From Polytrichum commune (Eukaryota; Streptophyta; Polytrichopsida; Polytrichales; Polytrichaceae): a stretch of 60,000 nt of DNA. Of this stretch, positions 33,894-44,542 are shown one piece after another; the first letter of the stretch is position 1, and every line of letters starts with the position of its first letter. The notes beneath the pieces were generated by a model. It ran no database searches. It saw only the letters and a program-made list of their open reading frames with translations, and was not told the DNA's origin. The position numbers and the translations under genes are program-made. The stretch lies in NCBI GenBank assembly GCA_950295325.1, contig OX485809.1, positions 28,398,001-28,458,000 on the forward strand, given 5' to 3'.

Positions 33894-35700
33894 TCATTTT
33901 CCACTAAAGATAAATGGTAGACTAATGGAGTGGCATAGTGCAGTAGCCTCCGTGAGATAGAGGCTAATTTCAACTTGATGGTCCAATGGAATGAAAGACT
34001 TGAGACTCTCTAATACTACCTTCTTAAATAGTGATTGAAACTTATCTCTAGTGGAGTTATATAAGGGATACTCCAACACAAAGTGTGCCTCATTTTCAAC
34101 TATATTATAAGAGCAAAAACGACATAATTTATTATCTCTAGAGATAGAGATAGTTGACCACCATCCAATTTCGATGGCAAGTCTATGGTTCAAGGTGCGG
34201 TAAGCAACAAAGATCTTGTGTTGTGGTGGTGTCAATGGTTATCTTCAAGATAAACCTCCTTGATATCATCAAATGTGATTTTTGATGTTGGGTTGGCATG
34301 GGTTTCCAATGAGATATACCCCATGATGCCTACCACATGATTGTTGATTCGTGCCATGTGTTCGCCCCTTGTTCCGGTAAGGTGTTGAGAGAGTGATGTT
34401 GCTTGACTGACTAACCAAGAGGAGGGTAGGTGCGCAAGCCGTTGTTGAAAGCCCATAGTTAGCTTAAGAGCATATAATTCCATGGGAAGTTCTCCGAATT
34501 TAACCAATAGAATACGATAGGTCAAAGAACACACTTTAATGAGAGCTTTTCAAGTCACCTTCCCAAATTTCAGTGTCATATGTGAAAGTTGGGAGTACCA
34601 AAGCCTTTGATACATGTGATTTGAGTTCCCAACATGTGACTCCAACTACTTAAGGTGCTCATCAAGGCTTTCAAACCTACAATTCTTCACCTTTTACTTG
34701 ATGGCTCAAAGTGGTCATGTGAGTAGAAATCAATCCCAAGGTCATTTATATTCGTGGGTTATCTCAATTTGGTCCTTGCCTATGTAAAATGTTTCTTGGT
34801 ATAATTTTCTTTTGTTATGACCAAAGATCATGATTATGGTCTAAGATAAATTGACATCAAGACTAGACGAAGTGCAAACCTCATATTGTTTGTTTAGAAG
34901 TCTTGGTAAGCTTGATCTTGATTTAGAGAGCAAAATAACATTGTCAGCATAGAGAAGAATGGCAATCACCGTATTAAATAAACACGGAGGATCTCTCTCC
35001 CTCTCATCCAAATTTGTTTCAAGTTCATCAATTTATAAGCCGAATAGTGTGGGGGAAAAGGAAAGATCCTTGTTTAACACCGATGTCGGACATTATTTTT
35101 CCATGTGTATCCTTGTCAGTTCGTACTTTGCATAGACTGTGGTATACATTGCTTTTATAGCTTATTGTAAATATATTGGTACGCCTAATTGTTGGAGGCG
35201 TTCCCAAAGGTTGTCATGTGGAACCGTGTTGAAAGCTTTTTAAAAATCAACAAAACATGAAAGAAAACTTCAACATGCAAATAATCCTTGTTCAATTAAA
35301 GTGCGTAATGTAAGAATGTGGTCCAAAGTGGATCTACCTTCCCTAGAACTTGATTGTCCTCTTGCTTTGACTCCTTTCAATTCCGCCCATTGATTTTATT
35401 AAATAATTAAATAATTAAATGTTTTTTATTTGTTCTAAAACGGAGCCATAGAGCTTGCCAAAGATTGTGCCTAGCATTATAGTCCTGTTATTTCCCAAGG
35501 CGCTTCTTTCGCTAGATTTGAAGATCATTTGAATAATGTTGGTGGTCCATGAAGTTGGGATTCTCCCTTCTAGCCACCAAATCACAAAGTTTTGTGAGTG
35601 GCTCACAGAAATCATTTGCCACCCATTTTAAGAACTTGGGTTTAACCCATGAATATCTCTTGCCTTGTGATTTGCTAAATCCTTCATTAGTGGCCCGCAC
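33894..35700 (-). pseudogene. decayed non-LTR retrotransposon (LINE) reverse transcriptase
   Basis: Reading the minus strand, pieces of a LINE reverse transcriptase appear in correct order. PTSWTTNIIQMIFKSSERSA with NNRTIMLGTIFGKLYG (35,560-35,430) is the palm entry region. VKQGSFPSPTLFGL follows. LLYADNVILLSKS (about 34,945-34,910) is the catalytic YxDD box, with Asn as the last residue. LDVNLS, a stop, then TIIMIFGHNKRKL comes next. The end is HRLAIEIGWW...CRFCSYNIVENEAHFVLE (34,235-33,894), a zinc-finger (zf-RVT-like) tail. At least two stops and several frame changes break it, and no endonuclease half is in view. Two other fragments of the tail exist (36.9 and 57.9 kb). Confidence 0.8.
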
Positions 35701-36660
35701 TTCCCCTTTTGTAAAAACATTTGGAAGCTCAACTTTCGGAATAAAATGATCATTGATACTTTGTCTTCAGGTGTACAATTTTGGGCAATAGTCTACAACT
35801 TTAGTGCCTGGGGAGGACTAACTAGTAGTTACAAATGGACTGGTTGAATTTGACAAATAATTGCTTGAAGTTCAAGGCTTTAGGAAAAATCATTGATCAT
35901 TTTACAAGAATCTATGGAATATTACTCAAATCAATAAAGGAAAACCAAAAGATCACACCTTGTAACCAACTAGACTTGGATTCACTAGGATTTTGACCAA
36001 TTAAGATAGGAACACCTTAAACCGAGAAGTTAAGATATTAGGCATGCGTGTGGTAGCCGTATGAACCTGAAAAAATAAATCATTACCAGGTAAAAATAAA
36101 AAGACCATATGTACTGCAATTTTTTTCTTGTCTCCCCCCCCCTCCAATATTGAAATAAATTCGAGAGCTTGTAGTGAAAACTGTGTTGACACCCAAAACT
36201 GTTAGGTGGGGTTGATGTTCACATGTTGTACATTCTCAAATCAACATGCGCTTATCATACAAGATTTTGAGGGCGTTGGTTTTGAGGGTTGTCTTGGTTT
36301 AAGGTGCTGCTACCTTTTGCTCCAAAATCTCCCCGGACACTGATGACATTAGCCTTGGGATCAATTCCTAAGAAATTTGTGATTAATATGTCCTGAAAAA
36401 TGCCCTAGGCAGCTATGTTATTTGTCATTATTTGATTCAAATATAGCAGAGTCCAAAAAGAAGACGACTGGACTTCATACAACAGATGGCAGTGTTGCAC
36501 AAGTTACGGTCAACTCATGAAACGAAATTGGTTCTATAATGTAGGAAGCGAAAAGGCTTATGGAATGAGAAGTACATCAAGATGGAGTCGAAAGACTCCA
36601 TTAGCTCCTAGAGTAATGGAGTGCAGTGGCCTTACCAATATTGAAGAGAGGGAATCATTG
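35701..36660. other. intergenic, nothing recognised
   Basis: AT-rich. It may include more decayed LINE sequence adjoining 35,700 but I cannot translate it convincingly. A C homopolymer lies near 36,136. Confidence 0.35.
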
Positions 36661-36868
36661 TATATGAGCGCACCTCTCATTCATCCCACATAAAAGCCTT
36701 AAAACAATATGCAGCCCCAAGGTTAATTTTTGTAGTTGATTTGACACCATAATTAGTTTAGAAGACCCCGAATTAGTCTACAGAAAGGCCATTTGAGATG
36801 AACTGGCAACATACCAATAGGAGGTCAAGTTTTTCGGTTGGACAGATGAGAGGTACGGGTTGTATATA
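36661..36868. mobile_element. inverted-repeat element, family H, copy 3
   Basis: The left end TATATGAGCGCACCTCTCAT and the right end with GATGAGAGGTACGGGTTGTA give imperfect inverted termini. The interior shares 'ttgatttgacacc', 'ctggcaacatacc' and 'aggaggtcaagttttt' with 14,221-14,424. Confidence 0.6.
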
Positions 36869-36884
36869 ATGATTCCCACTATCT

Positions 36885-37065
36885 TACATGATAGAGGACA
36901 ACATCAATGTGATAGTCCACTTGGAAGAAAGACCTGAGAATACCTAGTACTACATTGTGAAATAGGGAAGAAACCCTATTTCTAATGAAATTATAAAGGA
37001 GACACTCCAACACAAAGTGTGCTTCACTTCTAGCTACATTATTAGAGCAAAAGTGGCATAGTATT
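36885..37065 (-). pseudogene. LINE C-terminal fragment, copy 2
   Basis: The minus strand translates as CHFCSNNVARSEAHFVLECL followed by LYNFIRNR and LGILRSFFQVDYHIDVVLY. This is the same zinc-finger tail as at 34,140-33,940 (CRFCSYNIVENEAHFVLE). Only about 60 codons survive, next to a family H element. Confidence 0.7.
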
Positions 37066-38189
37066 TTTAATTTTTAATTTTTTTTAATCTTATAAAAATT
37101 GGAGAAAGCATACAATATATCAAGCAATAATCTTAACAACAGTCATGCTAACACTAGGTATTAAGTAAATCTAATCTATGCATAAATTTTGGAAAATTAA
37201 TGATTTTTTAACATATAATTCTCTGAATGGATTTTTTAAAAATTTAAAAATTTAGAATATATTTGATAGAAACTAGTTATGGATGTGAATTACATCTCTT
37301 GTTGTGATCATAGTTATTCTGCATGTAGAGCATGTTGTTTGTGAGAAATTGCACATCTACTAGTTATGTTTATCAAAGTATGAATAGATAGGGTTTTCAT
37401 CATATGGTTCTAGTTCTCTTCTCCAAGGACTTTCTTTTGCAATACTCGTGTATTGCCGGTGCAAACAGATGATAGTGTCATGCATTACTATTATTTTGGA
37501 CAAGTGATTTGTCCAAAGTTTTATAATCCTACTTAATGTTAATGTCGATCCAGATTATGGTGGATACATACATGCTCTAGAATTACAACATGAATGGGGC
37601 AAGACTGGTGCCCATAGAGACTAAGTCTTATTCAAACATCAACTTCACTCAAACACCAACTTTTGGGCGGAAAATTGTTCAATTTTTGTCCTAAAACAAA
37701 TACTTTAAGTACGATTCTAAGGATTTATTTGATAACTCATTGGTTGAGGTAGCCAAAAAGGCCATGCTTAACACCCACCCAACATCAGCCACTTTAGGCA
37801 CACCTACACAACCACTCAAGAAAATCGCATATATGCTCTTTGAAAATTAGTCACAAATTGGGATTGAGTCACCTTAATCTCATTCTTATGGCGTTGGTTT
37901 TGAGCAAGATGTGCTTATCAATTGGAGGTTTCTCTATTTTCTTTCCCCTGGATTTCTTGCACATGAGAAGAGACCAAACCTCTTGAAAGTAATCAGAATA
38001 GGCTCATCTACCTTATGTGCGCAGTTTACAGTGCAGGTAGCTGGGAGCTACGAGGTGCCACAACCTGTTTTTATCTAATGTTGATGCCAAAGTATAATTT
38101 CCACATGGGTTTTGGGTGGGTCTCAAGCAATACAAGACCACCATGTGGGTAGGTTGAAGGGTAAAGCTACCTGTACAATATTACATCTC
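37066..38189. other. intergenic, nothing recognised
   Basis: Very AT-rich at its start. No supported ORF, RNA gene or repeat. Confidence 0.35.
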
Positions 38190-38325
38190 AATCAAAAAAG
38201 CCCACCTTCCAAAAGGAAGGCCTTACATCTTATTTTGCATCATGGAACACCATGACCAACATAAGGTTAATGGGCTCTCTTCACATCGGTGCACAAACAC
38301 CGAAGTTTCTTTCTCTTTTTTCGTT
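38190..38325 (+). repeat. fragment shared with LINE copy 2
   Basis: About 110 bp resembles 19,015-19,130: 'gcccacctt-c-aaaggagg', 'ttgcatcacggaacaccgtg' (here catcatggaacaccatgacc), 'taaggttaatgggctc', then a CTTT-rich stretch. It shows that this piece of the C-rich retroelement is dispersed. Confidence 0.5.
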
Positions 38326-38385
38326 TCTTACATCTCAACTATCGTCCACATGGAAGACTGATGGAGAATGGGGTTATAACTAATC

Positions 38386-38517
38386 TCATGGTTCGAAGAG
38401 ACCCAGTATTCGGTCCACAATGCCATGGGCCGTGTTGCTAGCCTCTTCTGTGCTCCCCACCATAGACTCCATAGCTGTTTGTGCTGCAAACCCTGTGATA
38501 TTCACGCCATCCTCAGC
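38386..38517 (-). CDS. candidate terminal exon of RSP3 (uncertain)
   Basis: On the minus strand a possible acceptor (TTGAACAG) is followed by 43 open codons and TGA. It starts AEDGVNITGFAAQTAMESMV and ends VDRILGLFEP. The frame fits the phase-0 pattern of every RSP3 intron, and the segment sits downstream of RSP3 exon 8 with only small transposons between. The codons are Glu/Ala/Ser-rich, as expected for a C-terminal tail, but tails are not conserved and a stop lies 8 codons before the acceptor. It could be chance. Confidence 0.2.
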   Translation of the reverse strand, partial: AEDGVNITGFAAQTAMESMVGSTEEASNTAHGIVDRILGLFEP

Positions 38518-38573
38518 CTGTTCAAGTTCCACAATCACATGTCACAAATTAGCCCACTTTGCCATTTACGTAA

Positions 38574-38942
38574 GGTATGTGCGTGTTATTTGATTTGTTT
38601 TTCTTGTTCTCCATATTCTATTGATAGGATGTACATCTTGTGCTAACAAATCTATGATGAAAGATCAACAAAAATCGGATTGAAAATTGGACATGCTCCT
38701 GTAATTTAGTTACGTATCGGACGTGCATGTGTGTTGTTGATCCCTTGAATGAAAACATAGGTCCCTCTAACTGTGTTGACTATTGAGCGTAGTAGAGTAG
38801 TTAAAAGTTTTTGTGAAGACGTAGTCCAATTTGTTTTGAACATGTGTCTTTATGATGTTTGTTCGTAGATCCACACCTATTCACAGACCATTCATGTGTA
38901 GGTGCTGATTATTATAAGTAACCGAACTTGCACCCACATGCC
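38574..38942. mobile_element. family K element, copy 4
   Basis: Ends GGTATGTGCGTGTTATTTGA and inverted GGCATGTGGGTGCAAGTTCG. The interior matches the copy at 39,779 ('tattgataggatgtacat' region, 'aaatctatgat', 'atcaacaaaaatcgga', 'gtgttgactattgagcg'). About 369 bp, non-coding. Confidence 0.6.
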
Positions 38943-39084
38943 TTAAACCCTTAACCATATCATATGAAAGGAATATGATACAAGATGATGCTGGATTTGA
39001 AAAGCTGAAACATCATCCCTCAGAGAAGTGGGAGGCTCATGAGGTCGTTTGCATCAGGTGGGGCACTTTACATGAGAGAGCTTG

Positions 39085-39500
39085 AGGGACCGTGACCATT
39101 GAATCTAAAAATCTTTCATCGGTGAAATGCCGAGGCTGTCTCACCCAATTTCCACGTAGTCACTTTGACACTCAAGAGTAAGTGCCTAAGAGCCAAGGGA
39201 GTTTGAATGGCTGAAATACATACACGGATTCCTAAATAGCATGAAATGAATATTTGTTTCATGGTCTGCCGGATTTTGTGTCAAGCTAGGCACAAAACCG
39301 GGAGACCGTGACACTTTGTGATCTCACAACCCTTGATTAATCATAACTTATTGTGTGGAATGGCCCACATGAATATGATGGAACGTAATAGCGTCCGGTC
39401 CAGGACCTGGCCACATATGTCCTTACGCTACACTTGGAGGCTGGTGACCACAAAAAAACTCAATCTCAATTTCAAATGGTATGGCCTTTGAATGAGTTTC
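39085..39500 (+). repeat. dispersed family F, copy 2
   Basis: Shares ordered blocks with the reverse complement of 9,840-10,250, including 'gcttgagggacc', 'cacaaaaccgggagaccgtg' and 'gatctcacaaccc'. No gene content. Confidence 0.45.
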
Positions 39501-39778
39501 AAAGCCCCTCAAAACTTTGAGGTCGCGGCCCTTGGCCAGAGTGGAAAGTGGCCCTAACTAGGCCTCTGCACAGCAAGGAGCAAGTCTGGGGATACGTATG
39601 GTCACGAGTACTGATTTTGTTGAACAGATTAGTTCCTTGCAAAAACATGGAAGGTAGTGGTCATGCTGAGCAATTTTGTTGACGTGTCTATTCGTAATTG
39701 AATACGAGGAGGCGCCTTGCTGTGGCCTGACCACTACATCCGGTGATGGACATAGTGTTGCCCTCCCATTGGCAGAAA

Positions 39779-40122
39779 GGTATGTGGATGTTATTTGGTT
39801 CATTTTTCATGTTCTCCAACTTCTACTGATTAGATCCACATAACGAAACTTGTGTTGGATTAGCAAATCTACTATACAATATCAACAAAAATCGGACCTC
39901 TCCTTATTTAGTTGAGGATATTGGAAGTGCATGTTTGTTGATTCTAAGCTGAATAATAGAGGTCCTCCCAATTGTGTTGACTATTGAGTATGGAGTAGTT
40001 GATAAAATTTGAAGATGTCGTCCAATCTTAATGGCATTTGTTTTTTGATTATCACCTAACCACACAACAATCAAATGCAGGTGCTCGATTAAGAAAACCA
40101 ACCAAATAACACCCGCGTACCT
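39779..40122. mobile_element. family K element, copy 5, abutting RSP3
   Basis: The termini GGTATGTGGATGTTATTTGG and inverted GGTACGCGGGTGTTATTTGG form an imperfect inverted repeat of about 24 bp. Length 344 bp. It begins 43 bp beyond the splice donor of the last recognised RSP3 exon. If exon 8 were not spliced, translation would run through this element and stop at 39,904. It therefore lies either in the next intron or in a disrupted 3' end. Confidence 0.7.
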
Positions 40123-40164
40123 TTGTAGGCACTCCATACCTACCTCACTGCTACTGCTACTCAC

Positions 40165-43100
40165 CTGGGCAAAGACATCGTCGAGCAGGACTTCAGAGGT
40201 GCCTGTCACCAAGCCGACCTCTCCCACCGATCCCCGCATCACTCTCTGGGAAGCATCTTCCGCGGCATCCAGCTCTATCATAACATTGTCCTCGAAGGAA
40301 ATCCATGAATCCAGAATTGCCAGTAACCTTGCCATAATGAGATTCATCCCATCCTCCGCTCGCTCCATGTAGTCAGGAGGCTCCACTGTCTCATCAATCT
40401 GCCATAGTACCAGAAATTATAGCACCAAACCATTGAACCAAATTATAGGACCAAACCTTTGTTGAAAGCCCAATAACCTAAAGGTCACAGGACAAGGAAC
40501 TCACGAGAAGGTTTGTTGTTTGGCGGTATTTGACCATCTCATTGTATTCAGCTGTCATTCCTTTGTGCAAAACAGGCAAGAACATGGCCTTAATCTGCAC
40601 CCACAAGAATAGGCCATGACCAACAGAAATTGTTTACATCATAAGCACATTCATGCATGCCATTGCTGATCAGTGACCGTAAGCTCCATATTGATCATAC
40701 TGTCTGCTACAGCTGATGAGTTTATGAATCGACAAAAAAGCAGAAAATTACATCAAACATCAGACAGATATACGTTCATTGAGTATTGAATTGAAGTGGG
40801 AGTTGGGATACCTCCTGCTCCAATGGGTCATAGAACATCCCGCTTCGGAGGCAACTGTCAATGACTTCGGTTTTCAGCTGCCTCAAGTACGTCCTTGCGA
40901 AACATTGAGCGTCCACCTGGATAATGTTCACAGAAGGAGGCACAATCAGAAAAATACAGTAGCAGAACAAGCTGGACAAGGTTATGTAATCTGCCAAACT
41001 GTTTCTACTTTCGAGAAAGGTATACTTTGAAATTGCCAAATATCATGTTTTTCAACAATAACCCAATCAAAGTGATTCCAATTGCAAAGTCTAACACGCA
41101 TACCTGAAAACATTCTATGCCATGTGAATACATTTGCAATCTTACATTGTCACAACAACTGATGCCTTCAAGAAACTTACACATCATTAGTTTATGTGCA
41201 TCATATGGCACATAAGTATGCACATAAACTAATGTGCATACTCATGTGTTTACACAACATTAGTTTATGTCCCACGTATGTTTTAATGTCCAACGATTTG
41301 ATTTCACGGGGCATATCAGCTTGATTCTAAAAGTGAGTGAGACCCATGTGTTCACATTGAGAAAAAATCAGTGTTTTCATGCAAGAAATCATTAGAGGTC
41401 CTCTGGTTAATAGCTTCATGCAATTGAGGTCAATCTCCACCAAGCTATAACAAAGAGTCAAAGAACTTTCCAAGTGAGTGGTGTAAATCATCGAGTTCGT
41501 TCAAATCCAATGAAACTGGACAGGCACATAAATTCCTTAAAAAAACCAAAGTTCATGTGCTGATTAACTTAGAGTGAGTGTTGTGAGAGGCAGAGAGGTT
41601 ATTAGGTATGTTTGTGAGAGCATCACCTTGAGTTCTCTAAGGTCCTCTTGACGAGTGATTATAACCTCTTGTTTCAAACGTCTTTGCCTCTCCTCCTCGA
41701 CCCGAATCTCCGCAAGACGCATGCGTTGCCAACAATCTAAATCGGCAATTTTGATGAACTCGAAGGATTCCTGTTGACACGGAATGATCATCCTCCCAAC
41801 TTTTAGTTTATGCACTAAGTTTGTTTAGTTTTGGCATCTCTAAATTGTACATTAATCTGAATTACCATTGCAGGCCAAGTACAGAAAAACTAAGGCAGCA
41901 GAGCTACTGGGAAATTGTCTTTTCTATCTGAAGTTTCATGTATGACCTGTTCTTTTGAACCTGAAAGTGAATAGAATTGATAGAAATGGACATATGAATT
42001 GGCAATAGACCTGCTGTGCTCGCATAGAATCTATTTGTAAGCTCTCTTGGGCTTCCATGTATCCCTGTTCCAGACACCGTCCCACTAACTGCTCCACCAT
42101 TGGCTCCACATCCGAGTCAAACCAAAACAAATCCCCTGGCCATATCTGTACATAAATACCACAACATTCACCCAATAATTTTGCTTAGCACTTACAGCAT
42201 TGCGGTTTTGTCCTTCACTTCTGATGGTTTATCAAATCCCTGAAATAAGTAGCTTTGGAGTGAGTGGTGTGCATGTGGTTTACAAAGTCCAGTGCAGAAT
42301 GCAATCAAAGTATATGTAAGTGCAATATATTTCTTCATGTTGAGGCTCACCTAAATGTTTATTCCATCTTACAGTCACAACATTCACTAACTTGAATCTA
42401 AACTCGAGGTGGCATCTCACTTTGAACATGTGCATTTAATTATTAAAACGGATCATAATTGTTATGACACACCTGAGTCTCTTTCTCTGGTTTTTTCGGC
42501 CATGGAGCAAAGGGAGGAATAGGCCGCTTCGGCGGGGGAGGGTCTGGATCCTCCCTGCAGGGTGGTGGAAGTGGCTCCAGGTAACAATCTCGCTGCTAAA
42601 CAACTTTAAAACACAATTATTTGGGCTTCCACACCTATAAACATTTTGTAACATTGAACCACAACAGATCAATATGCTTATATGTGGACGGCACTGTTAA
42701 GGTCAGTGTTGACTCAGGTGCCATCTGAATCTTCCTTTAAATTGGGAAGCACCGCAACTTCTTCCTATTAATGTGGCTTACTTGAGAACATTTCGGTGGT
42801 TTCAATTTGTAATTTTGCAGACTAAGCAGATCTTGACCAAAACAGGAGGCCTAAGAAGGTTAGAGGTATACAACACTAGAAGCTTGTACTTCTTGAAGTT
42901 TGACTTAAGCTTTCTGTGAAAATGGTCCATCCTTATTTGCTATGCCTTCTTCACCCACTAGAAGGTCAATGACAATTGAGAGCTTCCCAACAACACATTG
43001 AAGATTCCTCAAGAAAGAAAGAATGACAGTAGTTGTGCAGGACATGCAAGGAGGAAGAATGTTGAGAAATACCACCACAGGCTCTGGTGTTGGCGTCTTT

Positions 43101-44542
43101 GGAGGAACCTTCGGAGGCTTTGGCTTTGGAGGCAGGGGTTCCGGCTGTGGCTGGAATCAACACACATAACCATGAATAAATTGTTAAAATCTTGTTTTCA
43201 GCATGCGTGTGTTGTCACAGTTAGAATTTGCACGAAATACCTATGTGATTGCAACGGAGGCAGTCTTACGACAATATCAGCTTTACGAAACAATCAATTC
43301 GTTAAAACTGACAAAATGGAAACTGTAAGTAAAACGGCTATGTATGAATTGCACCTGGTTTTTTGACCTGTGGCATCACCTCGGTGTGCAGGAAGACTTT
43401 AAGGCCATTGCAAGTTCTACCTTCCACTCATATTTTCCAGGAGCTTACAGTGGTCAACATTGAAATGGCCATGAGACAGCTAGTATTATCAAGCCCTGCG
43501 AATTCATTGTCGGTGCCTACTTGCTAAAGTTCATTATGGTCACCCTCAATCAGTCTCGAGAGAAAGAACCTGACACTGGTTATCCTCAAATTTGAGCACT
43601 AGGTGCCCTGAAATTTCTATCACTTACAAATGTTGGTCGCAATTTCGACTTCATGTATCCAACTGCAGTTGAAGCAACTCTACCAGGATCCATCGTCGTA
43701 ACAGTTGTTACTTCATAACCTTCAAGGCAGGCACCACCTTTGCATGCTGTCTGATGATTGGATAACCTTAAGTTTTCAAATCATCCATCTTGATGGGCGT
43801 TAAGCTCCAGGAAATGGAGTCACAAAGCTGTTGTGAAGACTCCGACGCCTCTCAAACACAATACCCAAACCCAGGCGCTCCGTATTAAGAGCCCCACTTT
43901 ATCCCTGTCAACTTCCGCCATGTCAATTCGTGCGAAGACGATGGAAGTGCATTGCCCCACAGGAATTTCTATGCATGTTGTTAAAAAAAATAGAGATACG
44001 GAAAGGCAACAGCCACAAAGAACCGATATCCCCTTTGTCACTGTACTTTGCTCTCCTCTAGCAAACCTAGAATTGGAGGAACTCCAGTACGAGAAAAGCA
44101 GTTTGATGGCTACAGTGTTCCGAACGTTTGTCCAAGATCCAGTGCAAAAACCCGGGTCACGGGACAGGGAGAACTCTCACTGATAAACCCTAAATGTTTT
44201 GGTCGATGTTGTCAAGGAGAATGACACGCACACGTAATACAGAAGGTTGCAACAGAATGTGCTTCTTGAAGCTCTGAGGCATGAATGAACCAGGGAGTAA
44301 TATAGTACCTTGAGTTTTGCATACGGAGAGCCACGGTGGACTCGAAAATCAAACATAAGGTTCTGCATGGGAGGCCGTAAGATCACTTCCTTGGGGGCCT
44401 TGCGCATCCTTTGCATTTCAGCATTCTCTTGCATCTCGAACACTGTCTCTGTGTACTTTGGCCGCAACTTGTTGCCTTTGTTGATCCGGCTGCTTAAGGG
44501 GCTGGGGGCCGGCCGGCCTTTCATCACCCTGGGTGACCCCAT
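40165..44542 (-). CDS. RSP3: radial spoke protein 3 (RSP3/RSPH3 family), 3' end unresolved
   Basis: RSP3 is the scaffold that anchors radial spokes to outer doublet microtubules of motile axonemes; family members also bind protein kinase A. Exons on the minus strand: 44,542-44,309, 43,150-43,073, 42,595-42,473, 42,145-42,011, 41,770-41,627, 40,916-40,812, 40,594-40,505, 40,398-40,165. All lengths are multiples of three with GT-AG borders, giving 381 codons. Diagnostic stretches: NLMFDFRVHRGSPYAKL in exon 1, a Pro/Lys-rich linker in exons 2-3, FWFDSDVEPMVEQLVGRCLE with AQESLQIDSMRAQQ in exon 4, a charged helix RMRLAEIRVEEERQRRLKQE in exon 5, and AQCFARTYLRQL with GMFYDPLEQE in exon 6. The first in-frame ATG is at 44,542. 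Chlamydomonas RSP3 is about 516 residues, so the C-terminus may continue. Identification is confident, the end is not. Confidence 0.88.

Noticed and set aside
39904-40386. 160-codon open frame as the complete last exon of RSP3
   Set aside because: A good splice donor lies at 40,164 and beyond it the frame enters the family K element, so the extra 87 codons are probably not RSP3 protein. Kept open as an alternative in the findings.
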